Assembly (NCBI GenBank): GCA_002753735.1
Contig: PEAN01000044.1
Coordinates: 1-33,284, forward strand
DNA: 33,284 nt
Direction: 5' to 3'
From: Magnetococcales bacterium DCbin4
Lineage (GTDB): Bacteria > Pseudomonadota > Magnetococcia > Magnetococcales > UBA8363
The notes beneath the pieces were generated by a model. The model had not been told where the DNA came from, did not search any database, and worked only from the letters and a program-made list of their open reading frames with translations. Both the position numbers and the translations under genes were made by a program. Shown here one piece after another: positions 1-8,007 of the stretch. Position 1 is the first letter of the stretch. Every line of letters starts with the position of its first letter.

Positions 1-83
1 GCGTAATATCACACAGATGCTTGCAGATACACCGAGAGCAAGAAAACGACAGGACATTCGCTTTCTTTGCGAAATTTAACGCA

Positions 84-121
84 TATGGGGGCAATCCCCC
101 AGCCCCCTTTTTTTTCTTGAT
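84..121. repeat. Dispersed GGGGGCAATCCCCC repeat, copy A (half element)
   Basis: A G5-CAAT-C5 hairpin at 87-100 is followed by AGCCCCC and a run of eight T (108-115). This is the same half-element seen at 7777-7948, 19472-19535, 24320-24540 and 33187-33284. It lies directly beyond the gspG stop codon. Read on the plus strand it has the form of a Rho-independent terminator (GC stem then T-run). The matching AT-rich outer arm seen in other copies is weak here, so this is a partial or degenerate copy. Confidence 0.6.
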
Positions 122-124
122 CAT

Positions 125-586
125 TTATTTGGATGGATTCAGATTCCAGGATTCGACATCCGCCGCATTGCCTTCCCCACCCAATTCCGCATCCGCCCCC
201 ATCGACACCAGGTCATATTCCCCATGCACCCCGGGAGACATGTAAACATAAGACCCATCCCATGGATCCTTGGGCAACTTGGCCAGGTAACCATTCTGCC
301 GCCATTGTTTCGGAATCGGTTCGACCGTCGGCTTCTTCACCAAGGCATCCAAGCCCTGATCGGTCGACGGATAACGATGGTTGTCCAGGCGATACAGATC
401 CAACGCCTGACCAATGGCCTGAATGTCCAAAGCCGCCTTGGTCCTTCTCGCCTCGTCGGGACGATCCATGACCCGCGGAATGATCAACGTCGCCAAAATT
501 CCAAGAATCACAATCACCACCATGATTTCAATCAAGGTGAAACCACCCGCCTCCTTCGGCGGGAATTGAGTCGCTTCCATTGTCAT
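125..586 (-). CDS. gspG: Type II secretion system major pseudopilin GspG
   Basis: The product is about 153 aa. It has a short leader ending in Gly-Gly, then the prepilin motif FTLIE with Glu at mature position 5, and a hydrophobic helix (IMVVIVILGILATLIIP), the classic type IV pilin-like N-terminus cut by prepilin peptidase. The C-terminal part carries GspG hallmarks: the alpha-helix with ALDLYRLDN.RYPSTDQGL, then LPKDPWDGSYVY and a GEYDLVSMGAD calcium-site region. It forms the periplasmic pseudopilus that drives secretion. I chose the ATG at 586 because GAGGAGAGGGG lies just upstream; the longer open frame to 676 lacks such a site. It starts only 11 nt after the DUF420 gene, so it is probably co-transcribed with the copper genes, which is odd. 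Other gsp genes, if any, lie outside the window. Confidence 0.93.
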   Translation of the reverse strand: MTMEATQFPPKEAGGFTLIEIMVVIVILGILATLIIPRVMDRPDEARRTKAALDIQAIGQALDLYRLDNHRYPSTDQGLDALVKKPTVEPIPKQWRQNGYLAKLPKDPWDGSYVYMSPGVHGEYDLVSMGADAELGGEGNAADVESWNLNPSK

Positions 587-597
587 GTCCCCTCTCC

Positions 598-1026
598 TCA
601 CACTGCGGCAGATATCGCCATGCCATAGACCACAAGACCCGATACACACACGAACAACCAGATTGGAAGGGTCCAACGGGCAATTTTGACATGTTTGTCA
701 AACCGGCCACGAATCGCCCAGACCACCGTGATCGGAACCATGATCGCAATGACCAACGCCATGCACACATGCGTCGCCAATATGGAAAAATAAACCACAC
801 GCATCCATCCCTGACCCGGGAAAGGAACATGCCCCACCACGGCATGATAAACCAGATAAACGACCAGAAAAACCACACCAACCACCAATCCCCCAATCAT
901 CAACCTGCGATGCCGATCCCTCCGACCGGAACGGATGGCCAGATAAGCGGGAACCAAAAACAGGATCCCGGCCAGATTCAAAAACGCCAAAAGATGTGGC
1001 AGCAATGCCACGGTGTCATGATTCAT
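598..1026 (-). CDS. DUF420 family membrane protein (cytochrome oxidase-linked)
   Basis: This 142-aa hydrophobic protein has about four transmembrane segments (near residues 8-28, 43-63, 77-101 and 116-138). Conserved histidines sit in the helices (HLLAFLN, YHAVVGH, ATHVCMAL), with a basic loop RSGRRDRHRR after helix 1. The pattern matches the DUF420 (YozB-like) family, commonly found beside Sco, CtaG and cytochrome oxidase genes; a haem- or copper-related assembly role is suspected but unproven. It lies 36 nt downstream of the PCu(A)C gene and 11 nt upstream of gspG. The start is the first ATG of the frame; no strong ribosome-binding site is evident. Confidence 0.82.
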   Translation of the reverse strand: MNHDTVALLPHLLAFLNLAGILFLVPAYLAIRSGRRDRHRRLMIGGLVVGVVFLVVYLVYHAVVGHVPFPGQGWMRVVYFSILATHVCMALVIAIMVPITVVWAIRGRFDKHVKIARWTLPIWLFVCVSGLVVYGMAISAAV

Positions 1027-1062
1027 GACGCAACGAAACCCCTTTCACCCTCCCATCCATGA

Positions 1063-1551
1063 TCAATGCATGTCATGTCCCGGGGCATGACCGGCAGGAT
1101 GCCCTGACGAATCCTGCCCTTGCGCATCCTTGCGGACCACCGCTTCAACCTCCACCCGGCTGCCATCGCCGAACACCAACGTCAACGGCACGCGCCCCCC
1201 CTCCCGGATCGGCGTCTGGGGCGTCAGCAACATCAGGTGATAACTGCCCGGCTTCAGTTCCACCCGGGCACCCGGATCAATCACCATGTTCTTCTGCGGC
1301 ACCATGCCCGCCAAACCATTGACCATGGTGGTCTGGTGCAGTTCAATCTTGAGAAACGACGGACTGCGTACTTCCACCAACGTCATGGGGGCGGAACCCG
1401 AATTTTCAATGGCCATATAGGCCGCCATCGATTGAACCGTCGGCGGCGCAGCCCGGACCCAGGGATCAACGACGTTGATTCCCGCACCCGCCCATGCATG
1501 CAAACTGAAAAACAGTCCCAACAACAATGAAACAATGGAAATTTTCTTCAT
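1063..1551 (-). CDS. Periplasmic copper chaperone PCu(A)C
   Basis: The 162-aa precursor has a signal peptide (MKK, hydrophobic stretch, cleavage after AWA near residue 21). The mature domain shows the exact PCu(A)C copper(I) motif H-X10-M-X21-H-X-M: His72, Met83, His105, Met107. The C-terminus is a His-rich tail (GHPAGHAPGHDMH) that may add weak metal binding. Family members hand Cu(I) to the CuA site of cytochrome oxidase subunit II, working with Sco. The ATG at 1551 was chosen because AGGA lies 8-10 nt upstream and gives a proper signal peptide; two earlier in-frame ATG codons exist (1572, 1599), the latter overlapping the SCO1 end. It sits between SCO1 and DUF420 in the same orientation, a typical CuA assembly operon. 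Confidence 0.93.
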   Translation of the reverse strand: MKKISIVSLLLGLFFSLHAWAGAGINVVDPWVRAAPPTVQSMAAYMAIENSGSAPMTLVEVRSPSFLKIELHQTTMVNGLAGMVPQKNMVIDPGARVELKPGSYHLMLLTPQTPIREGGRVPLTLVFGDGSRVEVEAVVRKDAQGQDSSGHPAGHAPGHDMH

Positions 1552-1595
1552 GATCTCAATCCTGTCCATAAAGAAGCAGTGGGCCGGGAACCGGT

Positions 1596-2255
1596 TCAAG
1601 AAAACAACTTGATCATCATATCAAATAATTTTGCAATTTTTTCCGCATTGTGGAACTGCGTTTGAAACAAGGCATGAAACTTCCCCTGGGGATTGATCAG
1701 ATAGATCGCAGAGGTATGGGCGATCTGGTAGGAACCGTCCGCTTCGGGCGGGGAAACCCGGACGCCAACCCCCAACTCCGTAGAAAACCGGTCCACCTCC
1801 CCCACCCCACCCGTAACCCCGATGAATTCCTTGTTGAAATAAGGAACATATTCCTTGAGCATCTTTTCGGTATCACGTTTGGGATCAATACTGACAAAAA
1901 CTCCCTGAGTTTGATCAAGAAGGTCAGGCCGATCCTTGAAGCGGGAAAAAACATCCGCCATCAGCCCCATGGTCACAGGACAGACATCGGGACAATGGGT
2001 GTAGCCAAAAAACATGAAGGTCCATTTCCCCTTCAAACGGGCCATCGTGAACGGTTTGCCCATGTGATCCACCAACTCGAAGGCACCAATCCCCCTGGGT
2101 TTCGGGAGGACCACACCCACCAGTTCATCGGGCAGCTTATGCTGATCCAGATACCACTGATACCCGATTTGTACCGCCAGGGTGAACAGCCCCCCGATCA
2201 GCATTGCCATCAGCGCGGTTTTCCGCCCGGGTGGAAGATTCTTCGCCAGTTGCAT
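1596..2255 (-). CDS. SCO1/SenC family copper-delivery thioredoxin-fold protein
   Basis: This 219-aa protein has one N-terminal membrane anchor (about residues 13-33) and a periplasmic thioredoxin-like domain. It contains the Sco copper site: CPDVC (Cys88, Cys92) and the distant His180 (QIAHTSAIYLINP). The fold landmarks FFGYTHCPDVCP and VFVSIDPKRDT are present. Sco proteins reduce and metallate the CuA centre of cytochrome c oxidase. It is the first gene of a minus-strand operon SCO1-PCu(A)C-DUF420-gspG and is divergent from the nuoE-like gene. The gap 2256-2410 must hold both promoters; I see no convincing hexamer pair there. Confidence 0.95.
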   Translation of the reverse strand: MQLAKNLPPGRKTALMAMLIGGLFTLAVQIGYQWYLDQHKLPDELVGVVLPKPRGIGAFELVDHMGKPFTMARLKGKWTFMFFGYTHCPDVCPVTMGLMADVFSRFKDRPDLLDQTQGVFVSIDPKRDTEKMLKEYVPYFNKEFIGVTGGVGEVDRFSTELGVGVRVSPPEADGSYQIAHTSAIYLINPQGKFHALFQTQFHNAEKIAKLFDMMIKLFS

Positions 2256-2410
2256 GGGATCTTAAGTCCTGTTGGGAAATTACGACTTGTCATCGCTCTA
2301 TAAATATTTTAGATTCGGCGTTCATGCAAGCCGTCGCGTGTAAGGGTCGCCACACCAGCAACCCTACAGAACCCCCGTTTTGTCCTCCAGACTTTGTGCA
2401 GGAGAAAGCC

Positions 2411-2968
2411 GTGAGTAAAGCTTCCCTGGAAGCCACCGTGGATCCAGAAAAGGTCCAGGGCTGGATCACCAAAATCGGCTCGGATACGTCCGCGGCCGTC
2501 CCCCTGTTGCAAGCCATTCAGAGCGAATATGGCTATCTGCCCAGAAAAGCCATGAATCTGGTGCTTGAAGGAACAGAAATCAATGCCAGCCAACTCTTTG
2601 GCGTGGCAACCTTCTATGCCCAGTTCCGTCTGGATCCCGTAGGCCGGCACATGATCAAGGTGTGCCACGGCACCGCCTGCCATGTGCAAGGTGCAGACCG
2701 TCTGAACACCTCCCTGAGACATGCATTGGGCATCGAAAATCCCAAGGAAGATACGGCATCCAACGGCAGCTACACGATTGAAAACGTCGCGTGCATCGGT
2801 TGTTGCAGCCTGGCCCCGGTCATGCTCATCGACGGCGAAGCCTTCCCCAACCTCAAGGGAGCAGACGCCCAGCGACACCTGGTCAAGCACGCCAAATCCA
2901 AAGGTGAAATCCTCCCTGGTCAGACCGGCGAAGGCGATGACCAATCCGCCGACGAGAAGGAGAAGTGA
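2411..2968 (+). CDS. NuoE/HoxE-like [2Fe-2S] subunit of a soluble NAD(P) oxidoreductase (StnC-like)
   Basis: The 185-aa product is a thioredoxin-like ferredoxin subunit. Its N-terminal helical part (WITKIGSDTSAAVPLLQAIQSEYGYLP) and the [2Fe-2S] ligand set Cys85, Cys90, Cys128 and Cys132 (CHGTAC, CIGCC) match NuoE/HoxE/HydC. I chose the GTG at 2411 because AGGAGAAAGCC sits immediately before it; the frame is open further upstream (ATG at 2324) without a good site. The next gene begins two nt after its stop. NuoE subunits pass electrons to or from the FMN subunit NuoF. With no membrane complex I genes here, this belongs to a soluble complex. Confidence 0.9.
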   Translation: MSKASLEATVDPEKVQGWITKIGSDTSAAVPLLQAIQSEYGYLPRKAMNLVLEGTEINASQLFGVATFYAQFRLDPVGRHMIKVCHGTACHVQGADRLNTSLRHALGIENPKEDTASNGSYTIENVACIGCCSLAPVMLIDGEAFPNLKGADAQRHLVKHAKSKGEILPGQTGEGDDQSADEKEK

Positions 2969-2970
2969 AC

Positions 2971-4746
2971 ATGAGCGGTGATATGGTCATTACAATGGGT
3001 GAAGGAACCTGCGGCATCGCCGCCGGTGCACCGGAAGTCACCAAACTGCTGAAAGAACGTTTTCCCGAAGCCACCTTCAAGGCGGTGGGCTGCATCGGCA
3101 TGTGCCACCTGGAAGTCATGGTGGAAATCGCCACCGGTGGCAAATCGTGGCTCTGGGGTAACGTCAATAAGAAAAATCTCCCCAAGATCGTCCGGTTCCA
3201 TCGGGGCCAGGGTGACCTGCCCGAAGCCATGCTCATCCGCTCCAGCGATACCCGGGAAACGGAACGCTCCCAGTATCTGACCCGGCAAACCCGTATCGCC
3301 CTGCGCAATGTCGGCGAACTCAATCCCACCTCGATGGAACAGTTTCGCGCCCGTGACGGTTACAGCGCCATCGAAAAGGTCATCAAGGGGGGGATGACCC
3401 CGGAACAGGTGATCGATGAGGTTCGCATCGCCGCCATCCGTGGTCGTGGTGGTGCCGGCTTCCCCACCGCCGTCAAATGGGGTTTTGCCCGCGGTGCCCA
3501 GGGAGAACCCAAATACCTCGTCTGCAATGGTGACGAAGGGGATCCGGGTGCCTTCATGGACCGTTCGCTGCTCGAAGGCGATCCCCACAGCGTCATCGAA
3601 GGGATGCTCATCGCCGCCTACGCCATCGGAGCCTCCAAGGGCTATGCCTACATCCGTGCCGAATATCCCCTGGCCCTGAAGCACTTCGCCATTGCCATGG
3701 ACGATGCCCGGAAGGCCGGTTTTCTCGGCCACAACATTCTCGGCTCAAATTTTTCCTTCGATATCAAAATCAAAGAAGGGGCTGGCGCCTTCGTGTGCGG
3801 TGAGGAAACCGCCCTGCTGGCCTCCATCGAGGGACAACGGGGCATGCCCAGAATACGCCCCCCCTTCCCCGCCATTCAGGGGGTGTTCAGCAAACCCACC
3901 ATCATCAACAATGTCGAAACCTTGGCCAACATCCCCTGGATCCTCAAGAACGGGGGTGCCGCCTATGCCAGGATCGGTACTGAAAAAAGCCGGGGGACCA
4001 AGGTATTTGCCCTGGCAGGTGCCATCAAACGTGGTGGTCTGGTCGAAGTCCCCATGGGGATGACCATCCGCCAAGTCCTGGAAGAAATCGGTGGCGGATC
4101 GGCCTCGGGACGGCCTTTGAAGGCGGTCCAACTGGGGGGCCCCTCGGGCGGTTGCATCCCCGAATCGCTGTTCGATACCATCATCGACTATGATGCCATC
4201 AACGCCACCGGGGCCATCATGGGTTCGGGCGGCATGGTCGTCATGGACAGCAAATCGTGCATGGTGGATCTGGCCCGGTTTTTCCTGGAATTCACCCAGA
4301 TCGAATCCTGCGGCAAATGCACCTTCTGCCGCATCGGTACCCTGCGGATGAAGGAACTGTTGACCAAAATATGCGATGGTTCCGGCACCCTGGAGGATAT
4401 CGCGACCCTTGAGGAACTGGCAGAACGGGTCAAGGATGCCAGCCTTTGCGGCCTGGGACAAACCGCTCCCAACCCGGTACTCACCACCCTGAAATATTTC
4501 CGGGAGGAATACCTCGCCCATGTCACCGACAAACGGTGTCCGGGTGGCGTCTGCAAAGGATTGATCACCCACACCATCCTGCAAGACAAATGTACCGGTT
4601 GTTCCATCTGTGACCGTTATTGCCCGGTCAATGCCATCACCGGCGAATTGAAAAAACCCAATACCTGGGTCATCGACCAGAAAATCTGCATCAATTGCGG
4701 GATGTGTGTCGAAGTCTGCAACCCTGACGCCATCCTGGCGGCTTGA
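2971..4746 (+). CDS. NuoF/HoxF-like NAD(H)-FMN subunit with C-terminal 2[4Fe-4S] ferredoxin (StnB/HydB-like)
   Basis: The product is 591 aa. An N-terminal thioredoxin-like domain (1-100) shows only three of the usual four cysteines (GEGTCGIAAGA, CIGMC). The NuoF core follows, with the glycine-rich NADH/FMN motifs RGRGGAGFPT (near 157), CNGDEGDPGAF and GAGAFVCGEETALL (near 270), then the [4Fe-4S] N3-type site SCGKCTFC plus a later Cys (near 446-490). The C-terminus holds two ferredoxin clusters, CTGCSICDRYC and CINCGMCVEVC (near 541 and 573). This N-extended, ferredoxin-tailed form is typical of HydB, HndC and StnB in soluble bifurcating enzymes, not of complex I NuoF. The ATG at 2971 is preceded by AAGGAGAA. 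Confidence 0.92.
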   Translation: MSGDMVITMGEGTCGIAAGAPEVTKLLKERFPEATFKAVGCIGMCHLEVMVEIATGGKSWLWGNVNKKNLPKIVRFHRGQGDLPEAMLIRSSDTRETERSQYLTRQTRIALRNVGELNPTSMEQFRARDGYSAIEKVIKGGMTPEQVIDEVRIAAIRGRGGAGFPTAVKWGFARGAQGEPKYLVCNGDEGDPGAFMDRSLLEGDPHSVIEGMLIAAYAIGASKGYAYIRAEYPLALKHFAIAMDDARKAGFLGHNILGSNFSFDIKIKEGAGAFVCGEETALLASIEGQRGMPRIRPPFPAIQGVFSKPTIINNVETLANIPWILKNGGAAYARIGTEKSRGTKVFALAGAIKRGGLVEVPMGMTIRQVLEEIGGGSASGRPLKAVQLGGPSGGCIPESLFDTIIDYDAINATGAIMGSGGMVVMDSKSCMVDLARFFLEFTQIESCGKCTFCRIGTLRMKELLTKICDGSGTLEDIATLEELAERVKDASLCGLGQTAPNPVLTTLKYFREEYLAHVTDKRCPGGVCKGLITHTILQDKCTGCSICDRYCPVNAITGELKKPNTWVIDQKICINCGMCVEVCNPDAILAA

Positions 4747-4763
4747 ACCGGGGAGATATCCTT

Positions 4764-7724
4764 ATGGAAAATACCGTTTCCATCATCTTGAATGGACGCA
4801 CCCTGGAAGCCAAAGCCGGGGCGACCATACGAGAGGTCGCAGAACTGGAGGGAATCAAGATTCCCACCTTCTGTCACGACGACCGCTTGAAACCGTTCGC
4901 ATCCTGTTTTCTGTGTGTGGTCGAGGTCAAAGGGGCCAGAACCCTGTTGCCCGCCTGCTCGACCCGGATTGCGCCAAAGATGGAGATCCAGACCAACAGC
5001 GAAAAGGTCATGACCTCCCGCAAAATGGCCCTGGACCTCCTGTTGTCCGACCATGCCGGCGACTGTATCGCCCCATGCGAAGCAACCTGTCCCGCCAACA
5101 TCGACATTCAGGGATACATTGCCCATATCGCCAACGGTGATTTTGCCGGAGCGGTCCATCTGATCAAAAAACGCAATCCACTTCCCGTGGTTTGCGGTCG
5201 TATCTGCCCGCATCCCTGCGAATCCCAATGTCGGCGGGCGCTGGTGGATGAACCCATCGCCATCAATCCGCTCAAACGGTTTTCTTCGGAATACGAGTTG
5301 GAACATGGCCCCTTCGTCCCCCAGGCGGGTGCCGATACCGGCAAAAAGGTTGCCATCGTCGGGGGTGGACCGGCGGGACTGTCGGCCGCTTATTTCCTGC
5401 GCCAGGCGGGACATGCGGTCGAGATTTTCGAGGCACTCCCCGAACTGGGTGGCATGGCCCGTTACGGAATTCCCCGGTTTCGTCTGCCGTGGGAATTGAT
5501 GGACAATGAAATCAAGGCCATTCTTGACCTGGGGGTCAAGGTGCATCTCAACACCCGGCTGGGCGATCAGTTCACCATCTCTGATCTGAAGCGGCAGGGA
5601 TTCGACGCCGTGCTGCTGGCCATTGGCGCCCATAAATCCAAACCGATGCGGATCGATAACGAAGAGGCCCCCGGCGTCATGGGTGGCATCGATTTTCTGC
5701 GCAAGGTCGTCCTCAAGGAACCGGTTCATGTCGGCTCCAGGGTTGCGGTGCTTGGCGGTGGTGACACGGCCATGGACTGTGCGCGCGTCGCACGGCGGAT
5801 GGGTGCCCATGTCACCCTCCTTTATCGCCGCACCCAGGCGGAAATGCCCTCTTCACCCTGGGAGCAGGAAGAGACGCATGAGGAAGGGGTCGAATTTCGT
5901 TTTCTGACCGCCCCGTCCGCCGTGGTTCTGGATGAAAATGGCCGCGCCAAGGCATTGCGTGTCATCACCATGGAATTGGGTGAACCCGATTCATCGGGCC
6001 GCCGCCGTCCCGTTCCCATCGAAAACAGCGAAGAAGATTTGGAGTTCGACCTGATCATTCCCGCCATCGGTCAGGATCCCGATCTTTCTTTTCTGGATCG
6101 CGAAGAGGTCAAGCCGCAAACGACCAAATGGAGCACCCTGGTTTACGACGAAAAAACTCAGGTCACGAGCATGCCGGGGATCTTCGCCGCAGGGGACTGT
6201 GCCTTTGGTCCCGACATTCTCATCCGCGCCATTGGGGAAGGAAGACGGGCCGCCGAAGCCATCAACCTCTACCTCCATGGTACCGAAGTCAAACTGGTCC
6301 GCCCCTATGCCATTTCCCGGGGACGGTTGAAGGATTTGGATTCGGCGGACTTCGCCCCCCGCTTTGTTCATAAACGGCGGGCGTTGGAAACCACCCTCCC
6401 CGCAGATGCACGTTTGAAAAACAACAACGGCTGGGCACCGATCAACGTCGGCCTCGACCAGATTCAAGCCATGGCCGAAGCGACGCGGTGTATCGAATGT
6501 GGATGTAATGCCCGTTTCGATTGTGATTTGCGCAATTATTCCACTGACTACAATGCAACTGAAAAACGGCTTTCGGGTGCCAAACGTTCCTATGATGAGG
6601 ATAAACGCCATCCGTTGATCCGTATCGAAGCGGACAAATGCATCACCTGCGCCTCGTGTGTTCGCATTTGCAGCGAGGTGCGCAACATCAATGCCCTGAC
6701 CTTCGTCAATCGTGGATTTGTGACGCGTATCGGTCCCAACTTCAACGATCCCCTGCCTGAGACGGGTTGTGACTCCTGCGGCATGTGTACCGATGTCTGT
6801 CCCACCGGCACCCTTGCCCCCAATACGGGCAAAGAGTGTGGACCCTGGATTTGGAATGAAACCATCAGTACCTGCGTTGATTGTTCCAGGGGGTGTGGTA
6901 TCAAGGTCGCCAGCAATCGCAACCGCATCGTCAAGGTGCAGTCGGTCAATTCCGATCCGGTCAACGGTGCCGTCATTTGTGCCGAAGGTCGTTTCGGCTA
7001 TCAATTGTTGCCCAAGCGTGCCACCCGGGACAACGATCAGGCGATTCAGAAGGGACGCGAACTGTTGGCACAGGGTGGAAAAGTTGCCGTCCTGGTCTCT
7101 CCCAAGGTGACGGTGGAAGAAGCCTACGCCGCCTCGCGTCTGGCGAAGCGGACCGGAGGGACCCTTTATTGGGTTGGGGGCGACACGATTCAGGGTGCCG
7201 CCAAAACGGCTGGCAAAATGCGTGGCGAGGCCAACGTCGCCCTGCTCAATCTTCTGGGCGCCAAAGGATGGAACGGTGAGCAGGCGGACATCATGGTCAC
7301 GGTCAACCTGGCCAAAATGCCACAAAAAGCCCCGACATCACGGATCATCGCCTTGAGTTCCCATGGTATTCAAGAAGAAGTCGGTGTTTTGATCACGGTG
7401 GCCGATCCTTTGGAGACCAGTGGAACATTCTTGAACCGTGATGGTGACCTTTGCGTGTTGAACGGTGCCTTGGTGACCCAGGGGGTTCCGAAAGGATTCA
7501 GTGCCCTCATGCGTTTGAGTGGCGAGGATGGCTTGGCTGAACTGGCCGCCCTGCGCAAGGCGTTGGCGGGAGAGATCAAAGAACTGTCGATCCTGACCCA
7601 ACTCAATGGCCAACGGGTCGTCAAAACGGGGGTTGCCCCTGTCCTGGTTGCCACACTCCCTGACAGTCGGGAGATGGCGTTTGCCCAGCATATGAAACAG
7701 ATGGATCTGTCCTGGCCCGGTTAA
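4764..7724 (+). CDS. Fusion of [2Fe-2S] ferredoxin, GltD/NfnB-type FAD-NAD(P) reductase and NuoG-like Fe-S region (StnA-like)
   Basis: The product is 986 aa. Domains in order: plant-type [2Fe-2S] ferredoxin (1-75, CH..., SCFLC, AC); a GltD N-terminal Cys cluster (near 100, CIAPCEATC) and Fe-S helix (CGRICPHPCESQC); FAD Rossmann GGGPAGLSAAYF (near 199); NAD(P) Rossmann GGGDTAMDCAR (near 331); FAD-closing AAGDCAFGPD (near 476); an extra CIECGC; a two-cluster ferredoxin (CITCASCVRIC near 626, CDSCGMCTDVC near 669); a molybdopterin-oxidoreductase-like Fe-S domain (CVDCSRGCG near 704); and a degenerate NuoG-like tail that lacks a recognisable catalytic module. The ATG at 4764 follows GGGGAGA. The NfnB-like reductase beside NuoEF matches the Sporomusa-type Nfn transhydrogenase. 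A role as an NADPH oxidase feeding another acceptor is an alternative. Confidence 0.88.
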   Translation: MENTVSIILNGRTLEAKAGATIREVAELEGIKIPTFCHDDRLKPFASCFLCVVEVKGARTLLPACSTRIAPKMEIQTNSEKVMTSRKMALDLLLSDHAGDCIAPCEATCPANIDIQGYIAHIANGDFAGAVHLIKKRNPLPVVCGRICPHPCESQCRRALVDEPIAINPLKRFSSEYELEHGPFVPQAGADTGKKVAIVGGGPAGLSAAYFLRQAGHAVEIFEALPELGGMARYGIPRFRLPWELMDNEIKAILDLGVKVHLNTRLGDQFTISDLKRQGFDAVLLAIGAHKSKPMRIDNEEAPGVMGGIDFLRKVVLKEPVHVGSRVAVLGGGDTAMDCARVARRMGAHVTLLYRRTQAEMPSSPWEQEETHEEGVEFRFLTAPSAVVLDENGRAKALRVITMELGEPDSSGRRRPVPIENSEEDLEFDLIIPAIGQDPDLSFLDREEVKPQTTKWSTLVYDEKTQVTSMPGIFAAGDCAFGPDILIRAIGEGRRAAEAINLYLHGTEVKLVRPYAISRGRLKDLDSADFAPRFVHKRRALETTLPADARLKNNNGWAPINVGLDQIQAMAEATRCIECGCNARFDCDLRNYSTDYNATEKRLSGAKRSYDEDKRHPLIRIEADKCITCASCVRICSEVRNINALTFVNRGFVTRIGPNFNDPLPETGCDSCGMCTDVCPTGTLAPNTGKECGPWIWNETISTCVDCSRGCGIKVASNRNRIVKVQSVNSDPVNGAVICAEGRFGYQLLPKRATRDNDQAIQKGRELLAQGGKVAVLVSPKVTVEEAYAASRLAKRTGGTLYWVGGDTIQGAAKTAGKMRGEANVALLNLLGAKGWNGEQADIMVTVNLAKMPQKAPTSRIIALSSHGIQEEVGVLITVADPLETSGTFLNRDGDLCVLNGALVTQGVPKGFSALMRLSGEDGLAELAALRKALAGEIKELSILTQLNGQRVVKTGVAPVLVATLPDSREMAFAQHMKQMDLSWPG

Positions 7725-7729
7725 TTCCC

Positions 7730-7762
7730 AACTCCGGGAAGGGGATTCCCCTTCCCGGAGTT
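7730..7762 (+). terminator. Hairpin terminator after the NuoEF/GltD operon
   Basis: A perfect 15-bp stem (7730-7744 with 7748-7762) has an ATT loop, begins 5 nt after the stop codon, and is followed by only a short T-run. It is very GC-rich (CCGGGAAGGGG core), so it should stop or pause transcription and protect the 3' end of the long operon mRNA. Confidence 0.75.
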
Positions 7763-7776
7763 TAGAGCCTGTTTAC

Positions 7777-7948
7777 ATTCAATAAATTATTGAAAGAAAA
7801 AAGGGGTCTGGGGGATTGCCCCCAGGGTGTTGACTTTGATTTTGACTTTAAACAAAAAGGTTTCCATGCTTTAGCTTTTGACTTTGTTTCTAAAATCAAC
7901 ACCCTGGGGGCAATTCCTCAAGCCCCCTTTTTTTCAATAATTATTGAA
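7777..7948. repeat. Dispersed palindromic repeat, copy B (complete element)
   Basis: Two arms of nearly 60 bp face each other: 7777-7840 and about 7893-7948. The outer ends read ATTCAATAAATTATTGA and TCAATAATTATTGAAT, then a run of A or T, then GGGG..CTGGGGGATTGCCCCC and its complement, then GTGTTGA/TCAACAC, around an AT-rich centre of about 50 bp. No open reading frame lies inside, so it resembles a non-autonomous MITE-like element or an extragenic palindrome. Each half read outward is a GC stem followed by T-run, so the whole may serve as a bidirectional terminator. Confidence 0.8.
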
Positions 7949-8007
7949 TGATCCATAAAAGGTTCCCGCCCTCGCGGGAATCATGGAAGACCTGCCCAAA
8001 AGGGATC

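Noticed and set aside
3745-4584. Long minus-strand open frame inside the nuoF-like gene
   Set aside because: It lies wholly antisense to a clearly conserved coding region, has no ribosome-binding site or recognisable domain, and reflects high GC codon use.
5991-7325. 444-codon minus-strand open frame inside the GltD/NuoG fusion gene
   Set aside because: It is antisense to conserved Fe-S and Rossmann motifs, and its product has no domain or signal.
2411-7724. NADH dehydrogenase complex I or a bidirectional hydrogenase operon
   Set aside because: No membrane subunits (NuoA, H, J-N) and no NiFe or FeFe hydrogenase motifs are found; the third protein instead has a GltD module.
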